From assembly GCA_017437905.1 (NCBI GenBank), contig JAFRWY010000080.1, forward strand, positions 21,019 through 85,018: a DNA stretch of 64,000 nucleotides, read 5' to 3'. Positions 36,537-44,807 of this stretch are shown piece after piece. The notes beneath the pieces are model-generated. The model was not told the DNA's origin. It did not search any database and saw nothing but the letters and a program-made list of their open reading frames with translations. Position 1 is the stretch's first letter; every line of letters begins with the position of its first letter. The DNA comes from Eubacterium sp. GTDB lineage: Bacteria > Bacillota > Clostridia > Lachnospirales > Lachnospiraceae. Made by a program: the position numbers and the translations under genes.

Positions 36537-37595
36537 TCAAACTCCCCCCCGCAGGCGAAGGATCTGTCCCGCCTGCCGTCTTGCTTTCGCCTCCGTCGCC
36601 TCTCCCAGCATGAAGTAGACCATCAGCTGCCGCTCATTGTAGTCCCCCTGCACCAGACGGGCCCGGCAGAGATAATACAGTCCTATGATGGATGACACCT
36701 CATCCAGCTGGATACTTCCGAGAGAACGCTTCGCAAATGCAAGCGCATCGCCATATCCCTCCAAAACGAATTTGTTCAGATTTCCGAGGGTGCGGACACC
36801 GAAGAATTCCAGATTCCGGATATACTGCTCCGGTGATGTCTCGATGATCACGGAGCCGGAAATGGCTGCAATATCCTTAAGCAGACTCTGCATGGTCCGG
36901 CTGAGTTCCAGATATGCACGGAGCGATACAAGATCCAGAGGCATATCGTCTGCCATGTCATTTTCGATCTCGTGACGCACATGGATCTCATAATTCTGGA
37001 TGGAAGAACGGATCCTCAGGAAGGATTCGTCCGCAATCTCCAGAAGTCCCGCCACCCGTGAGAACTCCCTTCGCACCTGCTTCGGAATGCCGAACTCCGT
37101 CTTGTAACCCAGGTCGTGTTCGATCTCCGCCCAGGTATGCTGCAGAACCGTCCGGATCTGGACCTCGAACTTCAGATCACAGAGTTCCTCCGGATAGCCC
37201 GATTCCCGCGGCAGCGAACAGATAAAATGCAGGGACAGATACCCGAAGGCCGTCGGATCCAGCAGTTCCCTTTTATCCACGGAATTCGCCGGATCGATCA
37301 CGAAGAATTCCCGGATCAGATCCGCGATCTGATCCACCTGGTCACTGAAATAACAAATGATCCGTACGCCGAAGAGGTCCGTCATCTTTGCCGGTGAGGA
37401 ATATTTATCGGGTTTTCGTTCCAGCTTCCCTGCCACGGATTCCCGCGTCTTGATCCGGTGTGCGATCTGCATGGCCCGGATCCCGGCCTCCTTCAGTTTC
37501 TCTTCCAAAGCCGCGATCACAAGAGGTTCCAGTTCCCTGTAATTCCCGATCACGTTATCATATTCCGCCAGCCGGAGTTCCATAAGATTGTCCAT
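36537..37595 (-). CDS. RelA/SpoT-type small alarmone synthetase
   Basis: 352 residues with one RelA/SpoT synthetase domain: KYSSPAKMTDLFGVRIICYF near 75 and FEVQIRTVLQHTWAEIEHD near 155, which bind ATP/GTP and Mg. No hydrolase HD domain, TGS or ACT domain; a helical region of about 150 residues follows, longer than in RelP/RelQ. Predicted to make (p)ppGpp. Last gene of an Hsp70-like / MIF-like / unknown / synthetase run, 26 bases after the previous stop. ATG at 37595 is chosen because homologous sequence begins there and GTGGAG lies upstream. Confidence 0.85.
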   Translation of the reverse strand: MDNLMELRLAEYDNVIGNYRELEPLVIAALEEKLKEAGIRAMQIAHRIKTRESVAGKLERKPDKYSSPAKMTDLFGVRIICYFSDQVDQIADLIREFFVIDPANSVDKRELLDPTAFGYLSLHFICSLPRESGYPEELCDLKFEVQIRTVLQHTWAEIEHDLGYKTEFGIPKQVRREFSRVAGLLEIADESFLRIRSSIQNYEIHVRHEIENDMADDMPLDLVSLRAYLELSRTMQSLLKDIAAISGSVIIETSPEQYIRNLEFFGVRTLGNLNKFVLEGYGDALAFAKRSLGSIQLDEVSSIIGLYYLCRARLVQGDYNERQLMVYFMLGEATEAKARRQAGQILRLRGGV

Positions 37596-37621
37596 AGAAT
37601 TCTTTCTCCACCCATGCTTAC

Positions 37622-38149
37622 TCAGCGCCCCGGCGCGTCCGGAACGCCTGTACTGTTTTCCTCTCCCAGGATTTCCCGGATCCTCTGCATCCGCCCGTCC
37701 AGGATATGCCACACATCCTGAAGCGGCCAGGGAAGATCCAGAATGTATTCCCGGTCCGTCTCCGAAAGAAGCTCCAGTTTCTTTCGGAAAGCCGTCTCGT
37801 CCCTGTAGAGTTCGCGGCCGAAGTTACAGTGTACATATCCCTCAGCAGGCGCAGGTGTTTCCTCCACCACCCGTCGGAGCGATGTCCGTCCGAACTCGCC
37901 TTCATCCCTGACATAGGTCACCTTCTGCAGGGTCTCTCCCTCCGGCGGTGCAAGACGCACCCGGCCGGTGTTCAGGTAGTGCTTCCACACCATTTCCGCT
38001 ACTGCTTCCTTCTTCGTCGGAAATGAGAGCTTCCCATAGATCTGTGTCACGGTCATCCCCTGATCCGCCATATGACGCACCGCGTCACCGCTTGCAAAAT
38101 CATTTACAAAGCCCGCGAGGGCTGTATCAAATGCCGACCGTTCTCTCAC
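37622..38149 (-). CDS. Conserved hypothetical protein in the alarmone operon
   Basis: 175 residues, soluble, no signal peptide or membrane helix. Features: VRHMADQGMTVTQIYGKLSFP near 25, which could be a helix-turn-helix-like start, and ELLSETDREYILDLPWPLQD near 130. I do not recognise a family. Start is GTG at 38149 with AAGGAAC upstream, overlapping the last base of the MIF-like stop (TAGTG), so it is translationally coupled. Confidence 0.7.
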   Translation of the reverse strand: MRERSAFDTALAGFVNDFASGDAVRHMADQGMTVTQIYGKLSFPTKKEAVAEMVWKHYLNTGRVRLAPPEGETLQKVTYVRDEGEFGRTSLRRVVEETPAPAEGYVHCNFGRELYRDETAFRKKLELLSETDREYILDLPWPLQDVWHILDGRMQRIREILGEENSTGVPDAPGR

Positions 38150-38490
38150 TAAAAGTTCCTTCCGTTCCAGCCCCAGTCTCCGGTGGTCTGATACTCCACG
38201 TAGATATGGTCACCGGGGATTCCCAGCTCCTCTGCGTAGATCTCACAGATCCTGGCAGTCATTCTTTCAAATGCGGCGGAATTCGGGGAACCCAGCAGGT
38301 CCACCGAAACAAAGGCGCCCTTCTCCAGCTTCTCGCCTGCAAAGTAAAGGCAGTACTCATCCTCAAAGCCGATCATCACGTAGGCTTCCGGCTTTCCGAT
38401 CAGCTGGCACGCCTGACCCAGCTTCGCCTTGATTGCATCCTTCTTCTCATCACTCATTTTCACTGTGATTTTGGAATTAATAAACGGCAT
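38149..38490 (-). CDS. MIF-like tautomerase-superfamily protein
   Basis: 113 residues starting MPFINSKITVKMSD, with the catalytic Pro exposed after Met removal. DHIYVEYQTTGDWGWNGRNF at the end is the MIF signature region. Bacterial members are probable tautomerases; in eukaryotes MIF is a cytokine. The ATG at 38490 has AAAGGAGG upstream; frame extension to 38580 is not supported. Starts 19 bases after the Hsp70-like gene. Confidence 0.88.
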   Translation of the reverse strand: MPFINSKITVKMSDEKKDAIKAKLGQACQLIGKPEAYVMIGFEDEYCLYFAGEKLEKGAFVSVDLLGSPNSAAFERMTARICEIYAEELGIPGDHIYVEYQTTGDWGWNGRNF

Positions 38491-38509
38491 GTTTGTATCC
38501 TCCTTTTTC

Positions 38510-39562
38510 TTAACTGAGTTTCCGTCGCGGGTAGATGATCTGCTTCGATGCATCCAGCACCACGTACTCAACCATAGCATCCTCCGTCAGGGTGATCTTC
38601 ACGTGGATCGTCTGTGACCGGTACTGGTCCGGGATCCGGCACGTGCCGATCGGCTCGTCATACTCACGGTTCCTGTAATTCCCCGCGTAGAAGCAGACCA
38701 CGTTATCATAGGAGATCGTAAGGTCCACCGTCTTCTGGGCGGGCAGGGGCGTATTTCGGAGGAAGACCTCCTTCAGATCCCCGCCGACACCGGAGCCGAT
38801 GCTGATCCCTTCGATACAGCAGTCCACCGGGAAGCATTTCTTCATCGGTACGGTTTCCGCGGACTCCAGCTTCAGCAGGTGATAGAATGCACCCTTCGCC
38901 GTATCATTTTCGAAGATGACCGGTTCCTTTCCGAAGTATGTGATCAGTGTCTCCAGGAAGAATCCCCGCAGCGCATCCGTATTCTCGTCAAATGTGACAT
39001 AGATCGCATCGCAGTTTGCCGCCATGGAGAGTCCCAGCCCGCTGTAGAGGGTCTTCACCTCCGACTTCAGCTTCTCCCGGAGCTTGTCCTGATCCTGCGG
39101 ATTCTTATCATACTGGAGCACGGCAGCGCCTTTGGCCTCAAAGACCGCTCCGTCAGCATTGAAGATCAGGAACTCGGTATAATCCGAATGCACGTCACAG
39201 AGAAGCGCCTGCTTCGTACCGAGATCCGTCGACTGGAACAGCTGCATGGCCGAACCAAACGACCCCTTGATCATCCGCCGGATCGTAAGGCCACACTCTT
39301 CCCCCGCCTTCCGGATCCGCTCCCTCTCGGGAAATGTGCAGTAGGCCGGAACCACGCAGATGGCTTCCGAAACCGTTGCCCCGACGGTCAGTTCGATCAT
39401 GTCCTTCACCATGCGGATCATTCCGTTCATCGCTCCTTCCACGCGGAAGAGATCCTTCGTCCGGAATCCGACGGTGTTTCGGAGAACCTCCGTCGTAACC
39501 TCATTTCCCTCCGGATATGCATATGAGATCATGTCCCCTGTCAGGTCAATTGCTACATACAT
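38510..39562 (-). CDS. Hsp70-like actin-fold ATPase
   Basis: 350 residues, only the nucleotide-binding half of Hsp70. MYVAIDLTGDMISYAYPEG is the phosphate-1 region, VSEAICVVPAYCTFPERERI corresponds to the DnaK VPAYF block, and ALLCDVHSDYTEFLIFN to phosphate-2. The peptide-binding domain is replaced by a short beta-rich tail (VDLTISYDNVVCFYAGN). Possibly a regulatory or assembly ATPase. ATG at 39562 has AAGGAAGG upstream. First gene of the four-gene run ending in the alarmone synthetase. Confidence 0.82.
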   Translation of the reverse strand: MYVAIDLTGDMISYAYPEGNEVTTEVLRNTVGFRTKDLFRVEGAMNGMIRMVKDMIELTVGATVSEAICVVPAYCTFPERERIRKAGEECGLTIRRMIKGSFGSAMQLFQSTDLGTKQALLCDVHSDYTEFLIFNADGAVFEAKGAAVLQYDKNPQDQDKLREKLKSEVKTLYSGLGLSMAANCDAIYVTFDENTDALRGFFLETLITYFGKEPVIFENDTAKGAFYHLLKLESAETVPMKKCFPVDCCIEGISIGSGVGGDLKEVFLRNTPLPAQKTVDLTISYDNVVCFYAGNYRNREYDEPIGTCRIPDQYRSQTIHVKITLTEDAMVEYVVLDASKQIIYPRRKLS

Positions 39563-39732
39563 AATAACACCTTCCTTTACCATTTGCCGACCGAACCGCG
39601 GCGCTATGCCACGGTAATCCCAGGGCCACAGGCACGTCTCTCCCATGGCAATCTGCTGCGATCCCGCAGCCATATGCCGGGACGATCCCGCAGCCAGATA
39701 TCATTTTACCACAGAATGCCCTGCTGTACACT

Positions 39733-40473
39733 TTAATATTCCGGATGGTGATAGCGTATCCTTCCCTCCGTCCCCTTGCCGTACTCGGTGGCCAGGAAGG
39801 GGCAGCAGTTGATACAGCCCGAGCATTTGGTACATTTCTTCTTCGTCCAGACCGGCTTTCCGTTCTTCATCTCAATGGCGTGGTCCGGACATTTCCGCGC
39901 ACACCTCCCGCAGCCGGTACACCGGTCGGTGACCCGGAACTTCCGTGTCCCGATTGCCCTGTGATACAGGAACCGCATGAGATACCCGATGAACCAAAGG
40001 GAAAAGCCGCGTCTCCGGATCCTTTTGCAACTGATCTCTTCCCAGATATTTCCGATCTTTACTTCGCTGTCGGAAAGCCGCTTCCCGATCTTCTCCTCCG
40101 GACCGATATCGTAATAGAATACCGCATCATCCGGCATGAGCAGCGGATAGACGCAGTGCAGCCGGATCCCGCGCTTCTTCAGTTCCCGGTTCAGCACGGC
40201 CCCCGCAAAACCGATCCCTCCGCCGCAGGTGATCACCGCATAGACATACCGCGCTCCCGACAGCTCCAGCTGCCGGACAAAGTCCATTACCACATCTCCC
40301 ACGGTATACCAGTAAACAGGAAAAACGAAACCGACCTTTTCCCCTTTCCCGATCTCATACCGGAATTCCCGCTTATCCCTGGCATCTGCCATATCCACAA
40401 GCCGTTCACCGCTTTCCGCCAGTCTCCCGGCAGCAACCAGCGAATTTCCTGTGCCTGTAAAATAGAAAATCAT
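39733..40473 (-). CDS. EFR1-family flavodoxin-ferredoxin
   Basis: 246 residues. An N-terminal flavodoxin fold (IFYFTGTGNSLVAAGRL, then FPVYWYTVGDVVMDF) binds FMN, and two C-terminal 4Fe-4S clusters are CTGCGRCARKCP and CTKCSGCINCCP. Typical small electron carrier of gut Firmicutes. AGGGGG precedes the ATG. It starts 10 bases after the subtilase remnant stop in the same direction. Partner unknown. Confidence 0.92.
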   Translation of the reverse strand: MIFYFTGTGNSLVAAGRLAESGERLVDMADARDKREFRYEIGKGEKVGFVFPVYWYTVGDVVMDFVRQLELSGARYVYAVITCGGGIGFAGAVLNRELKKRGIRLHCVYPLLMPDDAVFYYDIGPEEKIGKRLSDSEVKIGNIWEEISCKRIRRRGFSLWFIGYLMRFLYHRAIGTRKFRVTDRCTGCGRCARKCPDHAIEMKNGKPVWTKKKCTKCSGCINCCPFLATEYGKGTEGRIRYHHPEY

Positions 40474-40482
40474 AGAGCCCCC

Positions 40483-40981
40483 TTAATTTCCGACATATAC
40501 CCCGTCAGCATCAAACCGGTACTCCGTACCGCCGATGACCCGGGTCCCGGTCACGATATACCCTTTCTCATCGAAGTAGTACCATTTTCCGTCGATCTTC
40601 TGCCACTGATTTTTGGCAAACCATTTTCCGTCGCCGTACCACCAGCCGTTGGAATTCTTTCTCCAGCGGCCCTTCTCCGGATAGTCATAGTTCCGGAAGC
40701 TGTCCTTCCCGTAATAGGTTCCGTTGACCCACTCATCCTGATAAGCGGTTTCTCCATAGGGTTCTGTCACATCCGCATCCATGGAAGCAAAGACATAAGA
40801 TGACGCTTCACCGATGGTCTGACCCATCACGTAGAACTTCTCCCGGTAACCGACGGAAACATGGTTCACGGCCGGCCGGTAACTGATCACCTTCGGCAGC
40901 TTCTTCGAAGTTTTTCCGTCAAAGCCGATGAGCCAGGTATCCGTTTCCTCATAGTGTAATCCCCTCTTTCCGTTCACACTA
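40483..40981 (-). pseudogene. 3' remnant of a subtilase/Kelch/wall-binding gene
   Basis: Minus-strand reading gives the end of a Kelch-like domain (TDTWLIGFDGKTSKKLPKVI, REKFYVMGQTIG) followed by wall-binding repeats (GKWYYFDEKGYIVTGTRVIG) and the same ending as the subtilase at 4452 (YRFDADGVYVGN against YEFDADGVCVNP). No start codon, signal peptide or protease domain; the sequence begins right at the end of the lipoprotein gene. I read it as the tail of a deleted paralogue. Confidence 0.78.
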
Positions 40982-41683
40982 TCATTTGATCCTGATGGAA
41001 CCGAAGATAGCTTCCGTCTCCGCTGTATATGTATCAAAAAAGCCTTCATAGCTGATCATATCAAATATATACAGTCTGCTTTCCACCTGGACAAAGATCA
41101 TTTTGAACTGATATCTGTCCCCTTCTTCCCTGGCTTCGCCTAACATTTTAAATGCGGGGCAGCCGTCAACCTCCGTCATTTCCACCGAACTCAGGGCGTC
41201 TTCCAGCCCCGGTTCCTGCAGTTCATTCACGATGGTTGCTCTCGCCTGCGGATCCTGTATCGATGCCTGTCCGATCTCCTGCTTCTCCACCAGCAGAACG
41301 CCGAAGTCCGTGAAGAAAAGCGTATCTACGTCTTCATCCAGAGTACCGTCACCGACCCAACCCACCGGAATACCATACTCAACATTGTCAAGTTTCATCG
41401 TTACCAGTTCAACCTTTTTCTCTCCGGTGGAAGCTTCCGTAGAGCCTCCCTGCTCTGTCGCCGGCGCCTCCGTTGCGGTGGCCTGTTCCGTGGTCGGCGC
41501 TTCCGTTATAACCGGCTGTTCCGTAGTCGGCGCCTCCGTTACGGCAGGCTACTCTGTCGTTAACGCTTCCGTTGTTGCGGCAGGAACAGCCGTTGTTCCC
41601 TCCGTCGGGCTGCCGCTGTCTCCACATCCCGAGAGACATACAGCCAATACAATCGTTGCTGCCAGCGCTTCCATCTTCTTCAT
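40982..41683 (-). pseudogene. Lipoprotein gene interrupted by an in-frame amber codon
   Basis: From the ATG at 41683 one frame encodes a lipoprotein signal (lipobox LSGC), a Thr/Glu/Ala/Pro linker of TEAPTTEQ-type repeats and a mature domain (MKLDNVEYGIPVGWVGDG to AIFGSIRIK). A TAG at 41551-41549 breaks it inside the linker where a CAG (Gln) is expected from the repeat. Everything downstream stays in frame. A protein starting at the ATG at 41398 would lack the export signal. Related in plan to the intact lipoprotein at 22211. Confidence 0.85.
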
Positions 41684-41726
41684 TTCATTTTTCTCACTTT
41701 CCTTAAACCTGAGATCCGGAACAATA

Positions 41727-41757
41727 GGGACAGGTACAGCCTGATCGTACCTGTCCC
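41727..41757. repeat. GGGACAGGTAC hairpin
   Basis: GGGACAGGTAC (41727-41737) pairs exactly with GTACCTGTCCC (41747-41757) around 9 bases. It lies between the wall-binding-protein stop and the lipoprotein start. It shares its arm with the hairpin at 9838-9873. It may end transcription of the wall-binding gene, but no T tract follows. Confidence 0.6.
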
Positions 41758-41767
41758 CCCTGTCCCG

Positions 41768-42922
41768 TCAGTTTACGCATTTCAGAGAATAAAGACTCCA
41801 GAAGTATTCTCCGTTCTCATATTTGTAGCTGAGAACGGCTTCGATCTTTGTATCTTTAAACTCGTCTCCGTACATGTCATAGTAACCGTACTCCGGAAGA
41901 TCGTCCGTAAGAGTATAACTGAAATAGTAATATACGCCGTCCGTTTTGACCGTTCTGTCCTTCACATCATAAACCCACTCTCCGAAAATCGGATGACAGA
42001 AGTAGATATACCCGTCATAAATGTATTTCCAATCATTCTCCGAATTGAAATACTCATTCATGAGTTTCTTTACATCCTTCGCCGGAACATTCATGATCGT
42101 CCGGAGTCCCCATTCAAAGGTGGATTGCTTGATACGGCATGGAGTATTCGGTCCCGGTTCGCTGTAAACACCCCGCGGATCGATCTCAATATACTCCGGA
42201 TTCAATATAGTGTCATTGAACATATAATAACCGGAAAGCAGGTTATAAAGCTTAACCGTATCAGCCTCTTTACAGTTATATTTACTCTCCGGATCAAAAA
42301 CACAATCAAAATCATAGTCCTTCAACAAGACATAAAGCTCATCCTGTTTCGGCAGCGAGTTATAGGATACCGTCTTCTTCGCTCCGGTCTTCGGATTTGT
42401 CCCGGCATATACACCATTTTCATCCACATAATAGTTGCCGATCCACTGCTTCACAGCCACATAGCCGTTCTTATAGAAATAGTATTCCTTTCCGTCTATG
42501 GTAAGCCACTGATTCTTTGCATACCAGCCCTTCGCATCCCCGTACCACCAGCCGGTTTTATCCTTTCTCCAGGTTGCCTTATAAGAATACGTGCAGGTGC
42601 CGTCCTTGTTCAGCCAGTAACCCTGGCAGTACTCACCCGCTGCCATGGATCCGTCCTTCTTAAAGAAGTACCATTTCCCACCGATCTTTTTCCAGCCGGT
42701 CTGCATATAGCCACTCGCATTGAGGTAATACCACTTGCTTCCGGTCTTTACCCATTCATTCTTCGCGTAGGTGCCGTCCGAATAGGAATAATAATATCCC
42801 CCGCTGTCCTTCTTCCAGGTTCCGCTCTTCGCATCCGCATCAAAGCCCGTACCGAATGCGCCGGCTGTCAGAAGAAAGCATCCCACCATGAGTCTGCAAA
42901 TGTGTTTCCTTATTTTCTTCAT
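41768..42922 (-). CDS. Secreted wall-binding-repeat protein
   Basis: 384 residues. Signal peptide (RKHICRLMVGCFLLTAGAFG, cut near DADAKS), then about 165 residues of choline-binding-like repeats (GSKWYYLNASGYMQTGWKKI, GKWYFFKKDGSMAAGE, GWYAKNQWLTIDGKEYYFY), then a C-terminal domain of about 200 residues (KQDELYVLLKDYDFDCVFD to YFWSLYSLKCVN) that I cannot name. The repeats come before the effector domain, opposite to the subtilase. AAAGGGGG precedes the ATG at 42922. Confidence 0.88.
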   Translation of the reverse strand: MKKIRKHICRLMVGCFLLTAGAFGTGFDADAKSGTWKKDSGGYYYSYSDGTYAKNEWVKTGSKWYYLNASGYMQTGWKKIGGKWYFFKKDGSMAAGEYCQGYWLNKDGTCTYSYKATWRKDKTGWWYGDAKGWYAKNQWLTIDGKEYYFYKNGYVAVKQWIGNYYVDENGVYAGTNPKTGAKKTVSYNSLPKQDELYVLLKDYDFDCVFDPESKYNCKEADTVKLYNLLSGYYMFNDTILNPEYIEIDPRGVYSEPGPNTPCRIKQSTFEWGLRTIMNVPAKDVKKLMNEYFNSENDWKYIYDGYIYFCHPIFGEWVYDVKDRTVKTDGVYYYFSYTLTDDLPEYGYYDMYGDEFKDTKIEAVLSYKYENGEYFWSLYSLKCVN

Positions 42923-42965
42923 TCGTTCTTCCCCCTTTATTTTTACTGTTTTGATATTTCCCATT

Positions 42966-43016
42966 TTCAAATCCCGCTCACGAGATCCGGGTCAGCCTCA
43001 GCTGACAAAATACCCG
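42966..43016. repeat. Intergenic hairpin repeat, copy 2
   Basis: GTCAGC (42991-42996) and GCTGAC (43001-43006) pair around CTCA, flanked by CGGGT/ACCCG-type arms. Read on the minus strand the order of words (CGGG, GTCAGCTGA-GCTGAC, GATC-CG, GCGGG, TTGAAA) matches the element at 13508-13580. It sits 1 base after the cation-transporter stop. Confidence 0.5.
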
Positions 43017-44141
43017 TCAGATCACCTCACTGAAGTCCATATCCATGGCGATCTGAAGATCATAGCCGGGATAAGCCTCCTGTACCTTGGCACAGGCTTC
43101 GTTATAGGTTTTTCTGCGGTCTTCCGCATCAAAGCTGATGACGATATCGAAACGCATGTTCTTATTCTCCTGGTCCATGTAAAATCCATGCATCTGCAAT
43201 ACATGCGGGATCGAAGTCACCAGTGATGCCACCTTTTCGCGGGCTGCGATCGCATCCGGATCGCTGGTGTTGTACGAATACACGCCGATTGCCGTGAGCA
43301 GCACCTCATGCTTTTTATAAACCTCGATCTGCACCCTGCGGAGCAGCCGGTCCAGTTCATTTGCAGTAAATGTATCGGCCACTTCCACATGAACGGAGCC
43401 GTGATAGGAATCCGGCCCGTAGTTGTGCAGCACCAGATCGTAAGCCCCTCTGACCTCCGGAAAACTCCGGATCGTATCCTTGATCGCCAGGATAAGTTCC
43501 GTGTCCGCCCGCTCTCCCAGGATCTTCGACAGGGTATCCTTCAGCATTTCCAGGCCGGATTTTACGATCACAAGTCCGATCAGGGCACCGAGCCATGCTT
43601 CCAGCGATACACCGAATATCAGGAAGATGGCGGCAGCGACAAGAGTCGAGGCGGAAATGACGGAATCCAGAAGCGCATCCGCTCCGGAATTGATCAGCGA
43701 ATCCGAATTCACCTTTTTCCCGACGCTCTTTACATATCTGCCGAGCACGATCTTCACCACCACCGCAACGCCGACGATCACCAGCGATGCCGTGCCGTAA
43801 TCCGGCTCATCCGGCGTTATGATCTTTTTCACGGATTCCACAAATGCCGTGACACCTGCATAAAGCACCAAAAGAGATATGACCATGGCACTCAGGTATT
43901 CGATCCTTCCGTACCCGAAGGGATGCTTCCGGTCCGCCTCCTTCCGGGCGAGTTTTGTCCCGACAATGGTGATCACGGAGCTTGCCGCATCGGACAGATT
44001 GTTGACCGCATCCATGACGATCGCGATGGAATTCGAAGCTAAACCGACAACCGCTTTGAAGGCTGCCAGCGCCACATTTGCAAGGATCCCAATCACACTT
44101 GTTCGTATGATAATCCTCCCGCGTTTATCCAGTGTATCCAT
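43017..44141 (-). CDS. Cation diffusion facilitator (CDF) transporter
   Basis: 374 residues, six helices in the first 200 and a C-terminal cytoplasmic domain. The metal-site helix pairs SNSIAIVMDAVNNLSDAASS and NSGADALLDSVISAS are visible; HPFGYGRIEYLSA is the family signature. Asn-Asp and Asp-Asp pairs in place of His-Asp suggest manganese or iron export over zinc, which is inference. A longer than usual C-terminal tail of about 80 residues follows the normal domain. ATG at 44141 with AGGAG 12 bases upstream; TTG at 44153 is possible. Confidence 0.9.
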   Translation of the reverse strand: MDTLDKRGRIIIRTSVIGILANVALAAFKAVVGLASNSIAIVMDAVNNLSDAASSVITIVGTKLARKEADRKHPFGYGRIEYLSAMVISLLVLYAGVTAFVESVKKIITPDEPDYGTASLVIVGVAVVVKIVLGRYVKSVGKKVNSDSLINSGADALLDSVISASTLVAAAIFLIFGVSLEAWLGALIGLVIVKSGLEMLKDTLSKILGERADTELILAIKDTIRSFPEVRGAYDLVLHNYGPDSYHGSVHVEVADTFTANELDRLLRRVQIEVYKKHEVLLTAIGVYSYNTSDPDAIAAREKVASLVTSIPHVLQMHGFYMDQENKNMRFDIVISFDAEDRRKTYNEACAKVQEAYPGYDLQIAMDMDFSEVI

Positions 44142-44168
44142 AAACCCTTTCAACTCCTCTGACGATTG

Positions 44169-44648
44169 TTAAACTATCCTATATTTTACCATATCGGCCG
44201 TCGAATGGGGACACATTTTTACTATTTTTCCTCCGCCCAGGGTTCCCAGACTTTTCTCGATCCGTCCGGTGTTCTTCAGGTCCCGATAGCAGCATAACGA
44301 CTGAAGATCAAACTTCTCCTTCCGTCCTTCCCAGGTATTCATCCCTGAAGGGATATAATGCGCCGCTTCATCAAACTTCTCAAAATCAATATCAACCTTC
44401 CCGAGATTTACCGTATACATCCCGCAGCCGATATCAACACCCACCACATTCGGGACCGCCTTATCCACGATGGTCATGGTGGTTCCGATGGTGCATCCCT
44501 TTCCGGCATGCACGTCCGGCATGATCCGAACCTTCGATCCCTCTGTCATATCATAATCACACATCCGGCGGATCTGCTCCACCGCCTCGTCCTCAACAAC
44601 CGTTGCGTAGCAGATCGCCGTACATTTTCTTCCGACAATCTCAAACAT
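44169..44648 (-). pseudogene. Truncated RtcB-type RNA ligase
   Basis: N-terminal part of RtcB: VRIMPDVHAGKGCTIGTT, VVGVDIGCGMYTV, IPSGMNTWEGRKEKFDL, then SLGTLGGG, after which the family continues with NHFIE and about 250 more residues holding the guanylylated His. Here GGG is followed by KIVKMCPHSTADMVKYRIV and a stop, at 159 residues instead of about 400. The ligase cannot be active. The break lies beside GGGGACAC (near 44209), the start word of a dispersed hairpin family in this window. Confidence 0.85.
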
Positions 44649-44714
44649 GATAAACCTCCCTTTTCCTTATCATATCCCATCATAACAGATAAAACGCCGG
44701 ATGTAATTCAAAAG

Positions 44715-44772
44715 AAAAAAGCTGTGCGAAACCGGCTTCCCTCATGGAAATCCGTACTCACACAGCTCTTTT
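44715..44772 (-). terminator. Terminator after the NhaC-GNAT gene, possibly bidirectional
   Basis: On the minus strand AGCTGTGTG pairs with the distal CACAGCT, closed by CCGGATTT/AAACCGG-like inner pairing, and is followed by TTTTTTC. The 159-base gap to the truncated RtcB start holds little else. Confidence 0.75.
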
Positions 44773-44807
44773 CGAAACTGCATTGTTTCTATTCGTACTA
44801 CCGTTAT

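Noticed and set aside
39655-39705. Short direct repeat GATCCCGCAGCCA upstream of the Hsp70-like gene
   Set aside because: Only two copies, 27 bases apart; no array or spacer structure, so neither CRISPR nor a clear regulatory element.
40982-41398. Separate short gene starting at ATG 41398
   Set aside because: The frame is continuous upstream through a lipobox, broken only by one TAG, so this is the 3' part of a damaged lipoprotein gene.
41409-41639. Asn/Gly-rich 76-codon minus-strand frame
   Set aside because: It is the lipoprotein linker read in another frame; its low complexity comes from the repeat.
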